A stretch of 48,628 nucleotides of DNA from an uncultured Oscillospiraceae bacterium. Its GTDB lineage: Bacteria > Bacillota > Clostridia > Oscillospirales > Oscillospiraceae. Positions 1-14,100 of the stretch are shown in pieces. The stretch's first letter is position 1, and each line of letters begins with the position of its first letter. The notes beneath the pieces are model-generated. The model saw only the letters and a list, made by a program, of their open reading frames with translations, was not told the origin of the DNA and ran no database searches. The translations under genes and the position numbers were made by a program. The DNA lies in assembly GCA_910588495.1 (NCBI GenBank), contig CAJUPU010000009.1:37919-86546 (forward strand), read 5' to 3'.

Positions 1-122
1 GAGATCCAAAGGGGTCCCCGGCGGATCGAAGATCCGCTGGGGAGAGCGCGGGCACACAGGCGGAGGACGCGCTGACCATGAAGCGGATCTATCAGGAGCT
101 GGAAGGAAAGGGACAGAGATAG
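1..122 (+). CDS. 3' end of an unidentified gene (partial)
   Basis: Reading codons from base 3 gives an open frame of 39 residues that ends at TAG (120-122), finishing with LTMKRIYQELEGKGQR. Base composition and codon use match the downstream genes, and the next gene starts 12 bases later behind a good ribosome binding site, so the two are probably cotranscribed. The fragment is too short to recognise a family. It could also be chance read-through of a frame in GC-rich DNA. Confidence 0.5.
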   Translation, partial: DPKGSPADRRSAGESAGTQAEDALTMKRIYQELEGKGQR

Positions 123-134
123 GAGGAGATCGCT

Positions 135-395
135 ATGCTGCCGAATTTGTTGGGGGCCGTGTCGTTTTGGGACTTCGGGCCCCTCCCGCCCTGGGCGTAC
201 ATGGCCCTGGGCGCGGTCATGACCATCGCGGGGCTGTATATCATCATCGACCCCAAGGCGTTTCTGCGCTGGGGCCGGGGGCGGAACTACGGGGGGAAGG
301 AGCCGTCCAAGTCCTCCCTGATGGCCGCCCGGATCGTGGGCGCGGCCATCATCGCCATGGTGGTGGTCACCTATCTCAGCCTGACCCAGCAGTAG
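135..395 (+). CDS. small two-helix membrane protein, unknown function
   Basis: The product is 86 aa. The ATG follows AGGAGGAGATCGCT, a strong ribosome binding site. Two hydrophobic stretches (about residues 20-38, WAYMALGAVMTIAGLYIII, and 64-82) flank a short basic loop (RWGRGRNYGGKEPSK), so it is probably a hairpin membrane protein. I do not recognise it with certainty; the pattern of a helix, an Asp-Pro, a basic loop and a second helix resembles small DUF6199-like proteins of Firmicutes. It lies between the unknown 5' gene and the M24 peptidase. No signal peptide cleavage site or catalytic motif is visible. Confidence 0.7.
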   Translation: MLPNLLGAVSFWDFGPLPPWAYMALGAVMTIAGLYIIIDPKAFLRWGRGRNYGGKEPSKSSLMAARIVGAAIIAMVVVTYLSLTQQ

Positions 396-535
396 GCCGG
401 GCCTCCGCCCTGCAAGGTCCGGGCAGAGGCTGCGCCGGCTGTGAAGAAAAGCGGTCAAGGGGCCGCTGGACGCGGGGGTGTTTGTATCGTACTGGATGCT
501 CGCCCATAAATAGGATAAAAAGGAGTTGTTTTCCC

Positions 536-1600
536 ATGACCCATTTTGAGAAGATTGCCGCGCAGCTCAAGGCCCGCGGCCTGGACGCCATGCTGATCAC
601 CAGCGAGCCCGGCGAGTTCTACGCCATGGGCTTCCACGGGGAGGGCATGGCCTTCATCACGCCGGACAAGACCTGGTATTACACCGACACCCGGTACATC
701 GAGGCCGCCCGGCAGATCATTGCCGGGGCGGAGGTGGCCCTGCCCCCCAAGGGCGTGAACTACCGGAAGCTGGCGGCGGACCTGGTGAAGGCCAACAACG
801 TGGTCAAGCTGGGCTTCGAGGAGGCGTACATGCCGGTGGGGGACTACGACCGGTGGACCAAGGACGTGGAGGCCCAGTTCGTCCCCGCCTCCCAGCTGCT
901 CACCGACCTGCGCATGGTGAAGGACGGCCATGAGCTCGCCGCCATGAAGGAGGCCCAGCGCATCACCGACGAGGCCCTGCTGGAGATCCTGGACTTCATC
1001 AAGCCCGGCCTCACCGAGCAGGAGGTGGCCGCCCGGCTGACCTACATCATGGCCCGGAAGGGGGCGGAGCGGAACTCCTTCGACCCCATCGTGGCCTGCG
1101 GGGCCAACGGCTCCAAGCCCCACGCCGTCCCCGGCCCCGCCCCGATCCAAAGCGGCCAGTTCGTCACCATGGACTTTGGCTGCAAGGTGGGGGGCTACTG
1201 CTCTGACATGACCCGCACTGTGGCGGTGGGGAAGCCCTCCGAAGAGATGGAACTGGTGTATGATACCGTGCTGAAGGCCCAGCTGGCGGGGATCGCCGCC
1301 GCCCACGGGGGCGTCACCGGCAAGGAGGTCCACGAGGCGGGGGCCAAGGTGATCGCCGACGCGGGCTACGGGGAGTATTTCGGCCACGGCTTCGGCCACT
1401 CCCTGGGCATCGAGATCCACGAGGACCCCCGGTTCAGCGGGGCCTGGGACAGACCCATCCCCGCCGGGGCGCTGCTGTCCGCCGAGCCGGGCATCTACCT
1501 GCCCGGGAAGTTCGGCGTGCGCATCGAGGATGTGATCATGCTCACCGAGGACGGGTGCATCGACATCACCCACTCCCCCAAGCAGCTCATCGTGCTGTAA
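536..1600 (+). CDS. M24B family Xaa-Pro aminopeptidase-type peptidase
   Basis: The product is 354 aa, starting at an ATG about 10 bases after AAGGAG; no upstream in-frame start is needed, because the N-terminal creatinase-like domain begins at once. It is a cytosolic metalloaminopeptidase of the pita-bread fold that removes an N-terminal residue preceding proline. The five expected metal ligands are visible: D213 in MDFG, D224 in SDMTRT, H288 in GHGFGHSLG, E317 in AEPGIY and E331 in VRIEDV. The N-terminal domain (about 1-130) is the short form of Firmicute PepP/YpdF-like enzymes. A hairpin follows directly, so the transcript probably ends here. Substrate specificity (Xaa-Pro dipeptidase or aminopeptidase) cannot be told from sequence alone. 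Confidence 0.93.
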   Translation: MTHFEKIAAQLKARGLDAMLITSEPGEFYAMGFHGEGMAFITPDKTWYYTDTRYIEAARQIIAGAEVALPPKGVNYRKLAADLVKANNVVKLGFEEAYMPVGDYDRWTKDVEAQFVPASQLLTDLRMVKDGHELAAMKEAQRITDEALLEILDFIKPGLTEQEVAARLTYIMARKGAERNSFDPIVACGANGSKPHAVPGPAPIQSGQFVTMDFGCKVGGYCSDMTRTVAVGKPSEEMELVYDTVLKAQLAGIAAAHGGVTGKEVHEAGAKVIADAGYGEYFGHGFGHSLGIEIHEDPRFSGAWDRPIPAGALLSAEPGIYLPGKFGVRIEDVIMLTEDGCIDITHSPKQLIVL

Positions 1601-1616
1601 CGGCCTAAAAAATGGA

Positions 1617-1648
1617 AGCGTCCGGGCGGAAAAGCCCGGACGCTCTAT
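1617..1648 (+). terminator. hairpin terminator after the M24 peptidase
   Basis: AGCGTCCGGGC (1617-1627) pairs perfectly with GCCCGGACGCT (1634-1644) around GGAAAA. The tail CTATGTTT is only moderately T-rich. Confidence 0.6.
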
Positions 1649-1741
1649 GTTTGCATAAAAAACGCCCCGCCGCACATACTGATCACTGCGAAACGCCGCC
1701 AACGGGCGCGGCGGCAACGGCACAGGAAAGGCGGCGAGGGC

Positions 1742-2479
1742 TTGTCGAACTGGAAAAAACGGCTGGGGGCGGGAGGGCTGGCGCTCCTGGCCCTGATCCT
1801 GGCGGCGGTGGGCGGGTCCGCCCACCCGGCTCCGGAGCAGGACGTGCTGGGAGAGGCCAAGATCCCCGCGGGGCCCTACGTGGCCCTCACCTTCGACGAC
1901 GGGCCCAGGCAGGCCACCACCTCCGTGCTGCTGGACGGCCTGGCCCAGCGGGGGGTGCACGCCACCTTTTTCGTGATCGGCGAGAACGTGGAGGGCAACG
2001 AGCTGCTCCTCCAGCGCATGGAGGGGGAGGGCCACCAGATCGGCCTGCACACCTACCACCACAAGCCGCTGGACCAGCTCAACGCCGCGGGTTTCTACGC
2101 CGAGGTGGACAGCCTGCGCGCCACCCTCACCGCGCTGCTGGGCCGGGAGGAGTTCATGCTCCGCCCGCCCTACGGCATGATGAACGCCGCCAACCAGGCC
2201 CGGGCGGCGGCTCCCATCATCCTGTGGTCGGTGGATCCCGAGGACTGGTCCGACCGGAACACCGCCCGGCAGGTGTCCGCCATCACGGCGGACGTGAAGG
2301 ACGGGGACATCATCCTGCTCCACGACATCTACGCCGAGAGCGTGGACACCGCCCTCCAGGTGGTGGACGCGCTGATGGCCCAGGGCTACCACTTCGTCAC
2401 GGTGGAGCAGCTCTTCGCCATCCGGGGCAGGACGCCGGAGAACGGCAAGATCTACCGCCGCCTGCCCCCAGGGGACTGA
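1742..2479 (+). CDS. secreted polysaccharide deacetylase (NodB fold, CE4)
   Basis: The product is 245 aa. The likely start is TTG at 1742, preceded by a GGCGAGGG-type ribosome binding site. Residues 1-30 form a signal peptide (basic SNWKKR, then a Leu/Ala-rich core). The NodB domain fills the rest: TFDDGP with D52 and D53 (catalytic base and metal ligand), HTYHH with H103 and H107 (zinc ligands), RPPYG with the conserved arginine, WSVDPEDW, and ILLHD with the catalytic histidine near the C-terminus. Enzymes of this family remove N-acetyl groups from peptidoglycan or chitin-like glycans outside the cell. There is no wall-anchor domain, so it is secreted or held by an uncleaved signal. A strong terminator follows. 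Confidence 0.9.
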   Translation: MSNWKKRLGAGGLALLALILAAVGGSAHPAPEQDVLGEAKIPAGPYVALTFDDGPRQATTSVLLDGLAQRGVHATFFVIGENVEGNELLLQRMEGEGHQIGLHTYHHKPLDQLNAAGFYAEVDSLRATLTALLGREEFMLRPPYGMMNAANQARAAAPIILWSVDPEDWSDRNTARQVSAITADVKDGDIILLHDIYAESVDTALQVVDALMAQGYHFVTVEQLFAIRGRTPENGKIYRRLPPGD

Positions 2480-2523
2480 GAAGGGCGATCTCAGGACCTG
2501 TCCCCCGGTCAAGAGCGCCGCTG

Positions 2524-2569
2524 GGCCGCGGCCGCCCCGGGCATCGCTGGGGGCGGCCGCGGCCTTTTT
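2524..2569 (+). terminator. strong intrinsic terminator
   Basis: A perfect 15-bp stem (2524-2538 with 2550-2564), an 11-base loop and a TTTTT tract (2565-2569) follow the deacetylase. Confidence 0.9.
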
Positions 2570-2589
2570 CCGTATCTTCCACATACAAA

Positions 2590-2618
2590 TTGCAATTGGA
2601 TGACAAATATGATATAAT
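2590..2618 (+). promoter_or_regulatory. sigma-A type promoter for the solute-binding protein/kinase pair
   Basis: A -35 TTGCAA (2590-2595), a 17-base spacer and a perfect -10 TATAAT (2613-2618). Transcription would start near 2625, 60 bases before the solute-binding protein gene. Confidence 0.85.
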
Positions 2619-2687
2619 ACGAAAAAAGTTCAGGTGATCCAGAAAAAACCTCAAAAAATTCCAAAAATCGGAAGGAGCGGGATCGTG

Positions 2688-4148
2688 ATGAAGGAACTGT
2701 TCGGCGCGGTGAGAAAGCTCTCTCTGCTTTGCCTGGCGGGGGCGCTGCTGGTGCTGGCCGGGTGCGGAGACCGCAGCCCCCTGGACCCCAAGGACCCGGT
2801 GTCCCTGACGGTGTGGCACTACTACAACGGCTCCCAGCAGGCCGCTTTCGACGCCCTGGTGGAGGAGTTCAACGACACCGAGGGCCGGGAGAAGGGGATC
2901 TATGTCCAGAGCTACTCCCAGGGCTCGGTGCCCGATCTGGAGACGGCGGTGCGGGACGCCATCGGCGGCAAGGTGGGGGCGGACGCCATGCCCGACATCT
3001 TCTCGTCCTACGCGGACACCGCCTATGAGGTGGAGCAGGCGGGGGCGCTGGCCGATCTGTCCCAATATTTGAGCCAGGAGGACCTGGAGCGGTACGTGGA
3101 TTCTTACATAGAGGAGGGGCGTATCGCCGCCGACGGCACCCTGCGCATCTTCCCTGTCGCCAAATCCACCGAGATCATGATGATCAACAAGACCGACTGG
3201 GAGCCCTTTGCCGCGGACACCGGGGCCTCGCTGGACGATCTTTCCACCATCGAGGGGGTGGCGTCCACCGCCCAAGCCTATTATGAGTGGACGGACGGCC
3301 TGACCCCGGATGTCCCAGGCGACGGCAAAGCCCTCTACGGCCGGGACGCTGTGGCCAACTATTTCATCATCGGGATGCAGCAGCTGGGGGTGGAGATCTT
3401 TCAGGTGGAGAACGGGAAGGTCACGGTGAACGCCCCCGAGGAGGAGCTGCGCCGTCTGTGGGAGAACTATTACGTCCCCATGGTCAAGGGCTATTTCGGC
3501 GCCTACGGATCCTTCCGGTCGGACGATGTCAAGACGGGGGACATCCTGGCCTACACCGGCTCCACCACCTCCGCCATGTACTTCCCCGGGCAGGTGGAGC
3601 TGGAGGAGGGCAGCCACCCCATCGACTACATCGTGATGCCCGCGCCGGTGTTCCAGGGCGGGCGGCACTACGCCGTGCAGCAGGGCGCGGGCATGGTGGT
3701 GAGCAAGTCGGACCAGCGGCATGAGTATGCCGCCGTGGAGTTCCTGAAGTGGTTCACCCAGCCGGAAAACAACCTGCGTTTTGGCTGCGTGTCCGGCTAC
3801 CTGCCGGTGCGGAAGGAGGCGGGCAGCGTGGAGCGGCTGGACCGGGCCATCGAGGAGCAGGGGCTGTCGGTGGCGCCCAAGACCTACGACTGCCTGAGCG
3901 CCATCTTCGGGGAGATGGAGGACATGACGCTGTACACCAACAAGAGCTTTGAGAACGGCTCGGCGGCCCGGAAGGTGCTGGAGCACCACCTGGCCGACCG
4001 GGCGGCGGAGGACCGGGCGGCGGTGGCCGCCGCCGTGGCCGGGGGCGAGAGCGTGGAGCAGGCCGCCGCGGACTATGTGACGGACGCCGCCTTCAAGGCG
4101 TGGTATCAGGACTTCTGCGGCGCGCTGGACGCGGCGGTGAACAAGTAA
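2688..4148 (+). CDS. extracellular solute-binding lipoprotein, family 1 (ABC-type)
   Basis: The product is 486 aa from ATG 2688; GTG 2685 is an equally possible start, both behind GGAAGGAG. The N-terminus is a lipoprotein signal (KLSLLCLAGALLVLAGC) with the lipobox cysteine at residue 26, so the mature protein is tethered to the outer face of the membrane. VSLTVWHYYNGSQQAAFDAL is the usual opening of family 1 sugar-type binding proteins, and the length fits. No permease or ATPase genes accompany it. Instead a hybrid sensor kinase gene begins 4 bases after the stop. It is therefore more likely to be a ligand-presenting partner of that kinase than the binding subunit of a local transporter, although it could serve permeases encoded elsewhere. 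Confidence 0.88.
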   Translation: MKELFGAVRKLSLLCLAGALLVLAGCGDRSPLDPKDPVSLTVWHYYNGSQQAAFDALVEEFNDTEGREKGIYVQSYSQGSVPDLETAVRDAIGGKVGADAMPDIFSSYADTAYEVEQAGALADLSQYLSQEDLERYVDSYIEEGRIAADGTLRIFPVAKSTEIMMINKTDWEPFAADTGASLDDLSTIEGVASTAQAYYEWTDGLTPDVPGDGKALYGRDAVANYFIIGMQQLGVEIFQVENGKVTVNAPEEELRRLWENYYVPMVKGYFGAYGSFRSDDVKTGDILAYTGSTTSAMYFPGQVELEEGSHPIDYIVMPAPVFQGGRHYAVQQGAGMVVSKSDQRHEYAAVEFLKWFTQPENNLRFGCVSGYLPVRKEAGSVERLDRAIEEQGLSVAPKTYDCLSAIFGEMEDMTLYTNKSFENGSAARKVLEHHLADRAAEDRAAVAAAVAGGESVEQAAADYVTDAAFKAWYQDFCGALDAAVNK

Positions 4149-4152
4149 GGAC

Positions 4153-8094
<3,942 letters not shown>

Positions 8095-8118
8095 CCGCCG
8101 CGCCCGGCCCGGGAGACC

Positions 8119-8154
8119 AGCGCAGGCGCCGCCCTTTGGGGCGGCGCCTGCGCT
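8119..8154. other. perfect 16-bp hairpin between kinase and beta-galactosidase
   Basis: AGCGCAGGCGCCGCCC (8119-8134) pairs perfectly with 8139-8154 around a TTTG loop. There is no T tract on either side, so it may stabilise or process the mRNA, or act as a weak terminator. Confidence 0.6.
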
Positions 8155-8202
8155 GTCCCGGAACGCGGGGGCGGAAACAACGTGAAAAAGGAGATCGCGG
8201 CT

Positions 8203-10986
8203 GTGAAAGCAGAACTTTCCTGGCTCACCGACCCCACGGTATTCCGGGTGGGGCGGCTGGACGCCCATTCCGACCATGTGTGCTATGCTTCCCACAAGGA
8301 GGCGGACCGGGGCGAGAGCTCCCTGCGCCAGTCCCTGGACGGACGGTGGCGGTTCGCGTGGAGCCCCTGCCCCGCCGCCCGCCCCGAGGACTTCTGGCAG
8401 GAGGACTTTGACGACTCCGGGTTCGGCCTCATCCTGGTCCCCGGCCACATGGAGACCCAGGGCCACGGCCAGATCCAGTACATCAACACCCTCTACCCCT
8501 GGGACGGCCGCGCCGAACTGCGCCCCCCGGAGATCGACTGGGAGGACTGCCCCGTGGGCAGCTACGTTCGCCGGTTCGACTTAGACCCCGGCCTGCGGGG
8601 CAAGCGGGTGTGCGTCAGCTTCCAGGGGGCGGAGCAGGCCATTTACGTGTGGCTCAACGGGCATTTTGTGGGCTACGCCGAGGACAGCTTCACCCCGTCG
8701 GAGTTCAATCTGACCCCATACATCCGAGACACCGGAAACCGGCTGTGTGTGGAGGTGTACAAGCGCTCCAGCGCGGCGTGGATCGAGGACCAGGACTTCT
8801 TTCGGTTCTCCGGCCTGTTCCGCTCGGTGTACCTATGGGCCAAGCCCGCTGTCCATCTGGAGGATCTGTGGCTCCAGGCGGGGCTGGAGGAGGACAATAC
8901 CACTGGCACCTTGTCTGTCCGGCTGCTGCTCAGCGGCGCGGCAGACGGAGCGGCGGTCCAGTGCAAGATCGCCCACCCCGCCCAAGGCGTGCTTTTTGAC
9001 GGCCCCCTGGAGCTGACCCCCGAGGGTAAATACCTACGCAGCCAATCTTTCCGATTTGAGGATATCCGCCCCTGGGACCATGAGCACCCCCAGCTGTACC
9101 GGGTGACGCTCACCCTCACCGCGCCGGACGGGGCAGTATGCGAGGTGATCCCTTACGAGATCGGCTTCCGGCGGTTCGAGCTGAAGGATGGCCTGATGCT
9201 CCTCAACGGGGAGCGGCTGGTGCTCAACGGGGTCAACCGCCACGAGTGGAACCCGGACACAGGCCGGGCCATCGGCATGGCGGACATGACCGCCGCCATA
9301 GACGTGTTCAAACGGAACAACATCAACGCCGTGCGCACCTGCCACTACCCCAACCAGACCCCCTGGTATCACCTGTGCGATCAGAACGGCGTCTATGTGA
9401 TGGACGAGGCCAATCTGGAGAGCCACGGCTCCTGGCAGAAGCTGGGGGCCATCGAGCCCTCCTGGAACGTGCCGGGGGGCCTGCCGGAGTGGCGGGAGTG
9501 CGTGGTGGACCGGGCCAGGTCCATGTTCGAGCGGGACAAGAACCACGTGTCCATCCTGTTCTGGTCCTGCGGCAACGAGTCCTACGCCGGGAGCTGCATC
9601 CAGGCCATGGCGGACTTCTTCCGGCAAAACGATCCCAGCCGGGTGGTCCACTATGAGGGCACCTTCAACTGCCCCGGCTACGACGGCATCTCCGACGTGG
9701 AGAGCCGGATGTACGCCTCTCCGGCGGATATCCGCGCTTATCTGGAAAACGACCCGAAAAAGCCCTTCATCCTTTGCGAGTATATGCACGGCATGGGCAA
9801 TTCCCTGGGGGGCATGGAGAGCTATATCCGGCTGGGGGAGGAATTCCCCCAGTACCAAGGGGGCTTCCTCTGGGACTACATGGACCAGGCCCTGTGGCGC
9901 ACAAATTGCAATGGAGAGCGGGTGTTGGGCTACGGCGGCGACTTCGGCGACCGCCAGACGGACTACGCCTTCAGCGGCAACGGCCTCGTCTTTGCAGACG
10001 GGACAGAGAAGCCCGCCGTGCAGGAGGTGCGGTACTGGTACGCCTCTCCCGTGGAACGGGCCAAGCACGATGGGGCAAATGAGCGGGCAAAGCGGACGCT
10101 GGCCCTGCCCGCGTGGAAGGGTAAAAAAGGCCCCCTGCGCATCGTCCACGGCGACGGCGCCCTGGGCGTGCGGGGGGAGGGCTTTGAGATTTTGTTCTCC
10201 TACGCCGAGGGCGGGCCGGTGTCCTTGACCAGCGGCGGGAAGGAGTGGCTGTGGCGCGCCCCCCGTCCGGCCTACTGGCGGGCCCCCACGGAGAACGACA
10301 TGGGGAACGGCTTTGCCGCCAACAGCTCTATCTGGGCGGCGGCGGACGCTTGGCAGGTGTGCCGGGGGTGGGAGGTCTTGGCGGACGGCCCGGAAAGGGT
10401 CTCCATCCGCTATGCCTACACCGCCCCCGCCCTGCCGGGGCTGAACACGGAGGTCACTTACACCGTGGACAGCGGGGGCTGTCTGCGGGTGGACGCCCGG
10501 TATCACGGCGGGCCTGGTCGGCCCCAGCTGCCTCTGTTCGGCCTGCGCTTCGCCACCCCGGAGCCGGTGGAAACGGTGGAGTGGCTGGGCCTGTCTGGGG
10601 AGACCTACCCGGACCGGAAAAAGGGCGGCGTGTACGGCTGGCACCGGGAGACACCCCACATCCCCCCCTATCTGGTGCCCCAGGAGTGCGGCTGTCATGT
10701 GGATACCCGCGCCGTCGTCCTGCATGGCCCGGACGGGGCCGGGCTGACCCTGGAGGCGGCCGGGGAGCCCCTCGCCTTTTCCGCTCTCCCCTATACCCCC
10801 CAGCAGCTGGAACAGGCCGCCCACGACTGGGAGCTGCCCAGGCCCGTGCGCACGGTGGTCACCCTGTGTTCCGCCATGCGGGGGGTGGGCGGCATCGACA
10901 GCTGGGGGGCGGACGTGGAAGAGGCGTACCACGTCGGCGCGCGGGAGGACCACGAGCTGTCTTTTTGGGTCCGGCTGGGGGAATGA
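8203..10986 (+). CDS. lacZ: beta-galactosidase, glycoside hydrolase family 2
   Basis: The product is 927 aa from GTG 8203, chosen because AAGGAG lies 9 bases upstream; an in-frame GTG at 8182 lacks such a site. The architecture is LacZ-like: a sugar-binding jelly roll (about 1-200, with the strand WLNGHFVGYAEDSF), Ig-like domains, a TIM barrel, and a C-terminal Bgal small-chain domain (about 640-927, containing YWRAPTENDMGNG). The acid/base E459 lies in WSCGNES and the nucleophile E526 in ILCEYMHGMGNSLGGM. It has no signal peptide, so it is cytosolic and hydrolyses imported beta-galactosides. It is about 100 residues shorter than E. coli LacZ. The neighbouring secreted peptidase suggests it helps use host or dietary glycans, but that link is inference. 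Confidence 0.95.
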   Translation: MKAELSWLTDPTVFRVGRLDAHSDHVCYASHKEADRGESSLRQSLDGRWRFAWSPCPAARPEDFWQEDFDDSGFGLILVPGHMETQGHGQIQYINTLYPWDGRAELRPPEIDWEDCPVGSYVRRFDLDPGLRGKRVCVSFQGAEQAIYVWLNGHFVGYAEDSFTPSEFNLTPYIRDTGNRLCVEVYKRSSAAWIEDQDFFRFSGLFRSVYLWAKPAVHLEDLWLQAGLEEDNTTGTLSVRLLLSGAADGAAVQCKIAHPAQGVLFDGPLELTPEGKYLRSQSFRFEDIRPWDHEHPQLYRVTLTLTAPDGAVCEVIPYEIGFRRFELKDGLMLLNGERLVLNGVNRHEWNPDTGRAIGMADMTAAIDVFKRNNINAVRTCHYPNQTPWYHLCDQNGVYVMDEANLESHGSWQKLGAIEPSWNVPGGLPEWRECVVDRARSMFERDKNHVSILFWSCGNESYAGSCIQAMADFFRQNDPSRVVHYEGTFNCPGYDGISDVESRMYASPADIRAYLENDPKKPFILCEYMHGMGNSLGGMESYIRLGEEFPQYQGGFLWDYMDQALWRTNCNGERVLGYGGDFGDRQTDYAFSGNGLVFADGTEKPAVQEVRYWYASPVERAKHDGANERAKRTLALPAWKGKKGPLRIVHGDGALGVRGEGFEILFSYAEGGPVSLTSGGKEWLWRAPRPAYWRAPTENDMGNGFAANSSIWAAADAWQVCRGWEVLADGPERVSIRYAYTAPALPGLNTEVTYTVDSGGCLRVDARYHGGPGRPQLPLFGLRFATPEPVETVEWLGLSGETYPDRKKGGVYGWHRETPHIPPYLVPQECGCHVDTRAVVLHGPDGAGLTLEAAGEPLAFSALPYTPQQLEQAAHDWELPRPVRTVVTLCSAMRGVGGIDSWGADVEEAYHVGAREDHELSFWVRLGE

Positions 10987-11027
10987 GGGCGGGGCGGGAA
11001 AAACTTGCCGCCGGAGGTCGATTTTGG

Positions 11028-11056
11028 TTGACAGGATCCGGCAGAGCGGTTACAAT
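11028..11056 (+). promoter_or_regulatory. strong promoter for the M60 peptidase gene
   Basis: A consensus TTGACA (11028-11033), a 17-base spacer and TACAAT (11051-11056). The transcript would start near 11063, giving a leader of about 55 bases. Confidence 0.88.
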
Positions 11057-11117
11057 GGTCTCCCAGCATAATTTCTACTTTACATAATATGGCATGGGAC
11101 GGAAAGGATGGCTGAAC

Positions 11118-14100
11118 ATGAACTCAGCAAAGCGTTTGATCTCCGGGGCACTGAGCCTTTTGATGGTGTGGTCCCTGTGCGTGGCGGCCCTGCCCGCCGG
11201 GGCGGCGGAGGCCGCTCCGGCCCTCACGGGCTCCATCGGGCTGACCCTCCGGTTCGACCTGCCCCAGCTGGCGGACAAGGCGGGGCGCCGGGACATCCGC
11301 CTGAAGGTGACGGGGGCCGGAGGAACGGTCTCCCTCTCCCTCCCCAGCGGGGAGGAGACTGAGGAGAACACGCTGAACGCCGGGATCTGGGCGGAGGCGG
11401 ACAATGCCGACGGCGCGCCGCTGGGAGGCGAGCGCTATGTGGGCTTCTACAAGGCGGAGCTCACCGGCCTGCCCACGGGGCAGGAGTACCGGGTGGCCCT
11501 CACCGGGACGGGATACGTCCCCTTTGAGACCACCGTGAAGCTGGACGGCTACTCCAAGCACCTCACCGTGGGCACCGGAGACGCCACCTTCTCCCTGGGG
11601 GATGTGAACGGGGACGGCAGGGTGGACGCCCAGGACCTGGCCGCCATGGACGCCATGCTGGACAAGAAGCCCACTGACGAGGACCTGGCCCGGTTCGACC
11701 TGGATGGGGACGGCCAGGTGGACATCACCGACCTGACCTATGTCAACTACAACCAGCGCGCCGCCGGCAAGGCCCGGGTGCTGGACACCGCCGCCATCGT
11801 TCCCGCCGCGCTGAGCGCGGAGGCGAAGATCGACCTCACCGGGGCGGAAGCCGACCTGTTCCGGGACGGCGGCGCCGATGTGGAGTTGAGAGCGGCCGAG
11901 GGGACCGGCGCTTTGGTGCTGCCCATCGAGTTCGGCGGGCGGGCGGTGGAGATGAGCCAGATCCAGATCGTCTGCCCCGACGGCAAGGGCGCCATCCAGG
12001 CCGGGACGGCCGAGGTGGAGCTGGACAACGGCGGCAAGCTCACCGTGCCCTTTGACACGACCCTGCCCGAGGGGGTCCACGCCATCGGCCGGACGGCGGG
12101 CCAGCGGGTGGTGACCATCGACCTGGGCAATAAGGTGGCGGTGAAAAAGATCACCATCACCGTCACCGCCGTGGCGGGGGGCGGCGCGGACTACGCCGTG
12201 GTGCGCAAGATCGAGTTTTTGAAGGATATCGTGCCCGACGCCCCCAAGAACGACCAGCCCCAGATCCTGTCCGCCGTGCCGGGCAACGGCCAGGTCGCCC
12301 TGGAGTGGACCTCGGTGCGCAACATCACCGGCTATGTCATCGACTACGGCACCGGCGGCAGGCTGGATAAGCAGATGTCCGTCACCGCCACCAAGGCGGC
12401 GGTGACGGGGCTGGAGAACCTCAAGACCTATCAGTTCCGGGTCACTGCCGTCAACGGCAGCTGGAAGGGCGTCCCCTCCGAGCCGGTGTCCGCCACGCCG
12501 GAGCCGGGAAGCGCCCCGGGCGCTCCCTCCAACATCTCGGTGACGGCCGCCGACCAGTCCCTGCGGCTGGGCTGGGGCAAGACCAAGGACGCGGCCTTTT
12601 ACCAGGTGTTCTACCGCCAGGCGGGCCAGAGCGAATTCGTCCGATCCGGCGGCGATCTGACCGGCACCTCCGCCTTTATCACCGGGCTGGAGAACGGCGT
12701 GACCTATCAGGTGGCGGTGAAGGCGGGCAACAGCAAGGGGGTGGGCCCCTATTCCGCCATCGCCGCCGGCACGCCCCAGCGGGAGGAGCTGGCCATGCCC
12801 CACCTGCCTGAGGAGGACCGGCTGTCCCGGGATCAGATCCAGTCGGTGGTCATGGCCGATCCCAGCAACGTGGACCGGAAGCTGTGCCCCGGCTTTGCCG
12901 TGGAGCAGGTGGTGGACGATGACGCGGCCACCTACTGGGTGGCCAAGAACTGGCCGCTGGACAGCCACTTCACCTACACCTTCGCCCAGCCCCAGGACAT
13001 GAACTACGCGATCCTGGTGCCCTATCTGGCGGGGAACCATAAATACGCCCTGAATACATACACGGTGACCGCCAGAGACGCCCAGGGGGAGGTCCTGCTC
13101 AGCGAGACGCTGTACTACGCCCCCGCCATGGACGCGCAGAAGGGCTATCTGGTGCTGCCCTTTGCCCCGGTGAAGGGGGTCAAGTCCCTGACCATCGCCC
13201 TCAACGAGCGGGAGGGCAACGGCTGCCGGGTGAGCATCTCCGAGATGGCCTTCTACAAGAGCGACAGCCTGGCCCAGGAGATCGCCGCGCTGTTCACCGA
13301 CGGTTCCTTCACCGCCCTTCGGTCCGGTGTGACGGCGGAGGAGATCGAGGCTTTGTCCGCCCGGCTGGAGGCCAAGAAGGACTTCTATCTGGACCTGGTC
13401 CGGCTGCGGGACGAGCTGGAGCTTGCCCAGGCCCTGCTGGGGAACGGCGCCGCCCTGGGTCTGGTCAAAACGGACTTCCAGGCCCGCGCCTCCTCCAAGG
13501 ACAGCAAGTACGGCCAGTCCGCCAGCGCCCTCCAGCCCCTGGGGGTCACCGCCCGGGCAGGCGCCACGGTGGCCGTCTATGCCCAGCTGCCCACCGACGC
13601 GCCGGTCTATGTGGTGCCCACCCAGTACTTCGGTGAGTCCGGCATCTGGAGCGGGCAGGCCGTCCGGCTGGAGAACGGCCGCAACTACATCACCGTGCCC
13701 AAGATCGGCTCTTTGGAGGCGGAGCGGGGCGGCCCGCTCTACCTGACCTACGCCGGGAGCGACCCGGAGGCCATCAAGATCCAGGTCCGGGTGGACGAGG
13801 ATTCCTTCGTCATGCCTGTGCTGGAGCTGTCCGGCTGGTATGAGCTGGGCGAGGCCGGGCGCAGGGCCGCCATCCAGACCTATGTGGAAGAGCTGGAGCG
13901 CTATGTGGGCGCTCTGGGCTCCGCCGGGCTGGACACCGACATCCGCAACGCCACCGAGATCTCCACCCCCAGCGTGCTGCTGTCCATCCCTGCCTCCCAG
14001 GCGCTGGCCGGGCTGCGGGGCGGGGACATGGCCGACGCGCTGTATGACGATGTGCTGGCCTGGGAGGACGTGCTCTTCGTGGCCAACCAGGTCCAGGGCA

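Noticed and set aside
2634..2687. Earlier GTG start of the solute-binding protein
   Set aside because: It would place 18 charged residues before the lipoprotein signal and lies too close to the predicted transcription start.
8119..8154. Intrinsic terminator after the hybrid kinase
   Set aside because: The stem is perfect but no T tract follows on either strand, so it is listed only as a hairpin.
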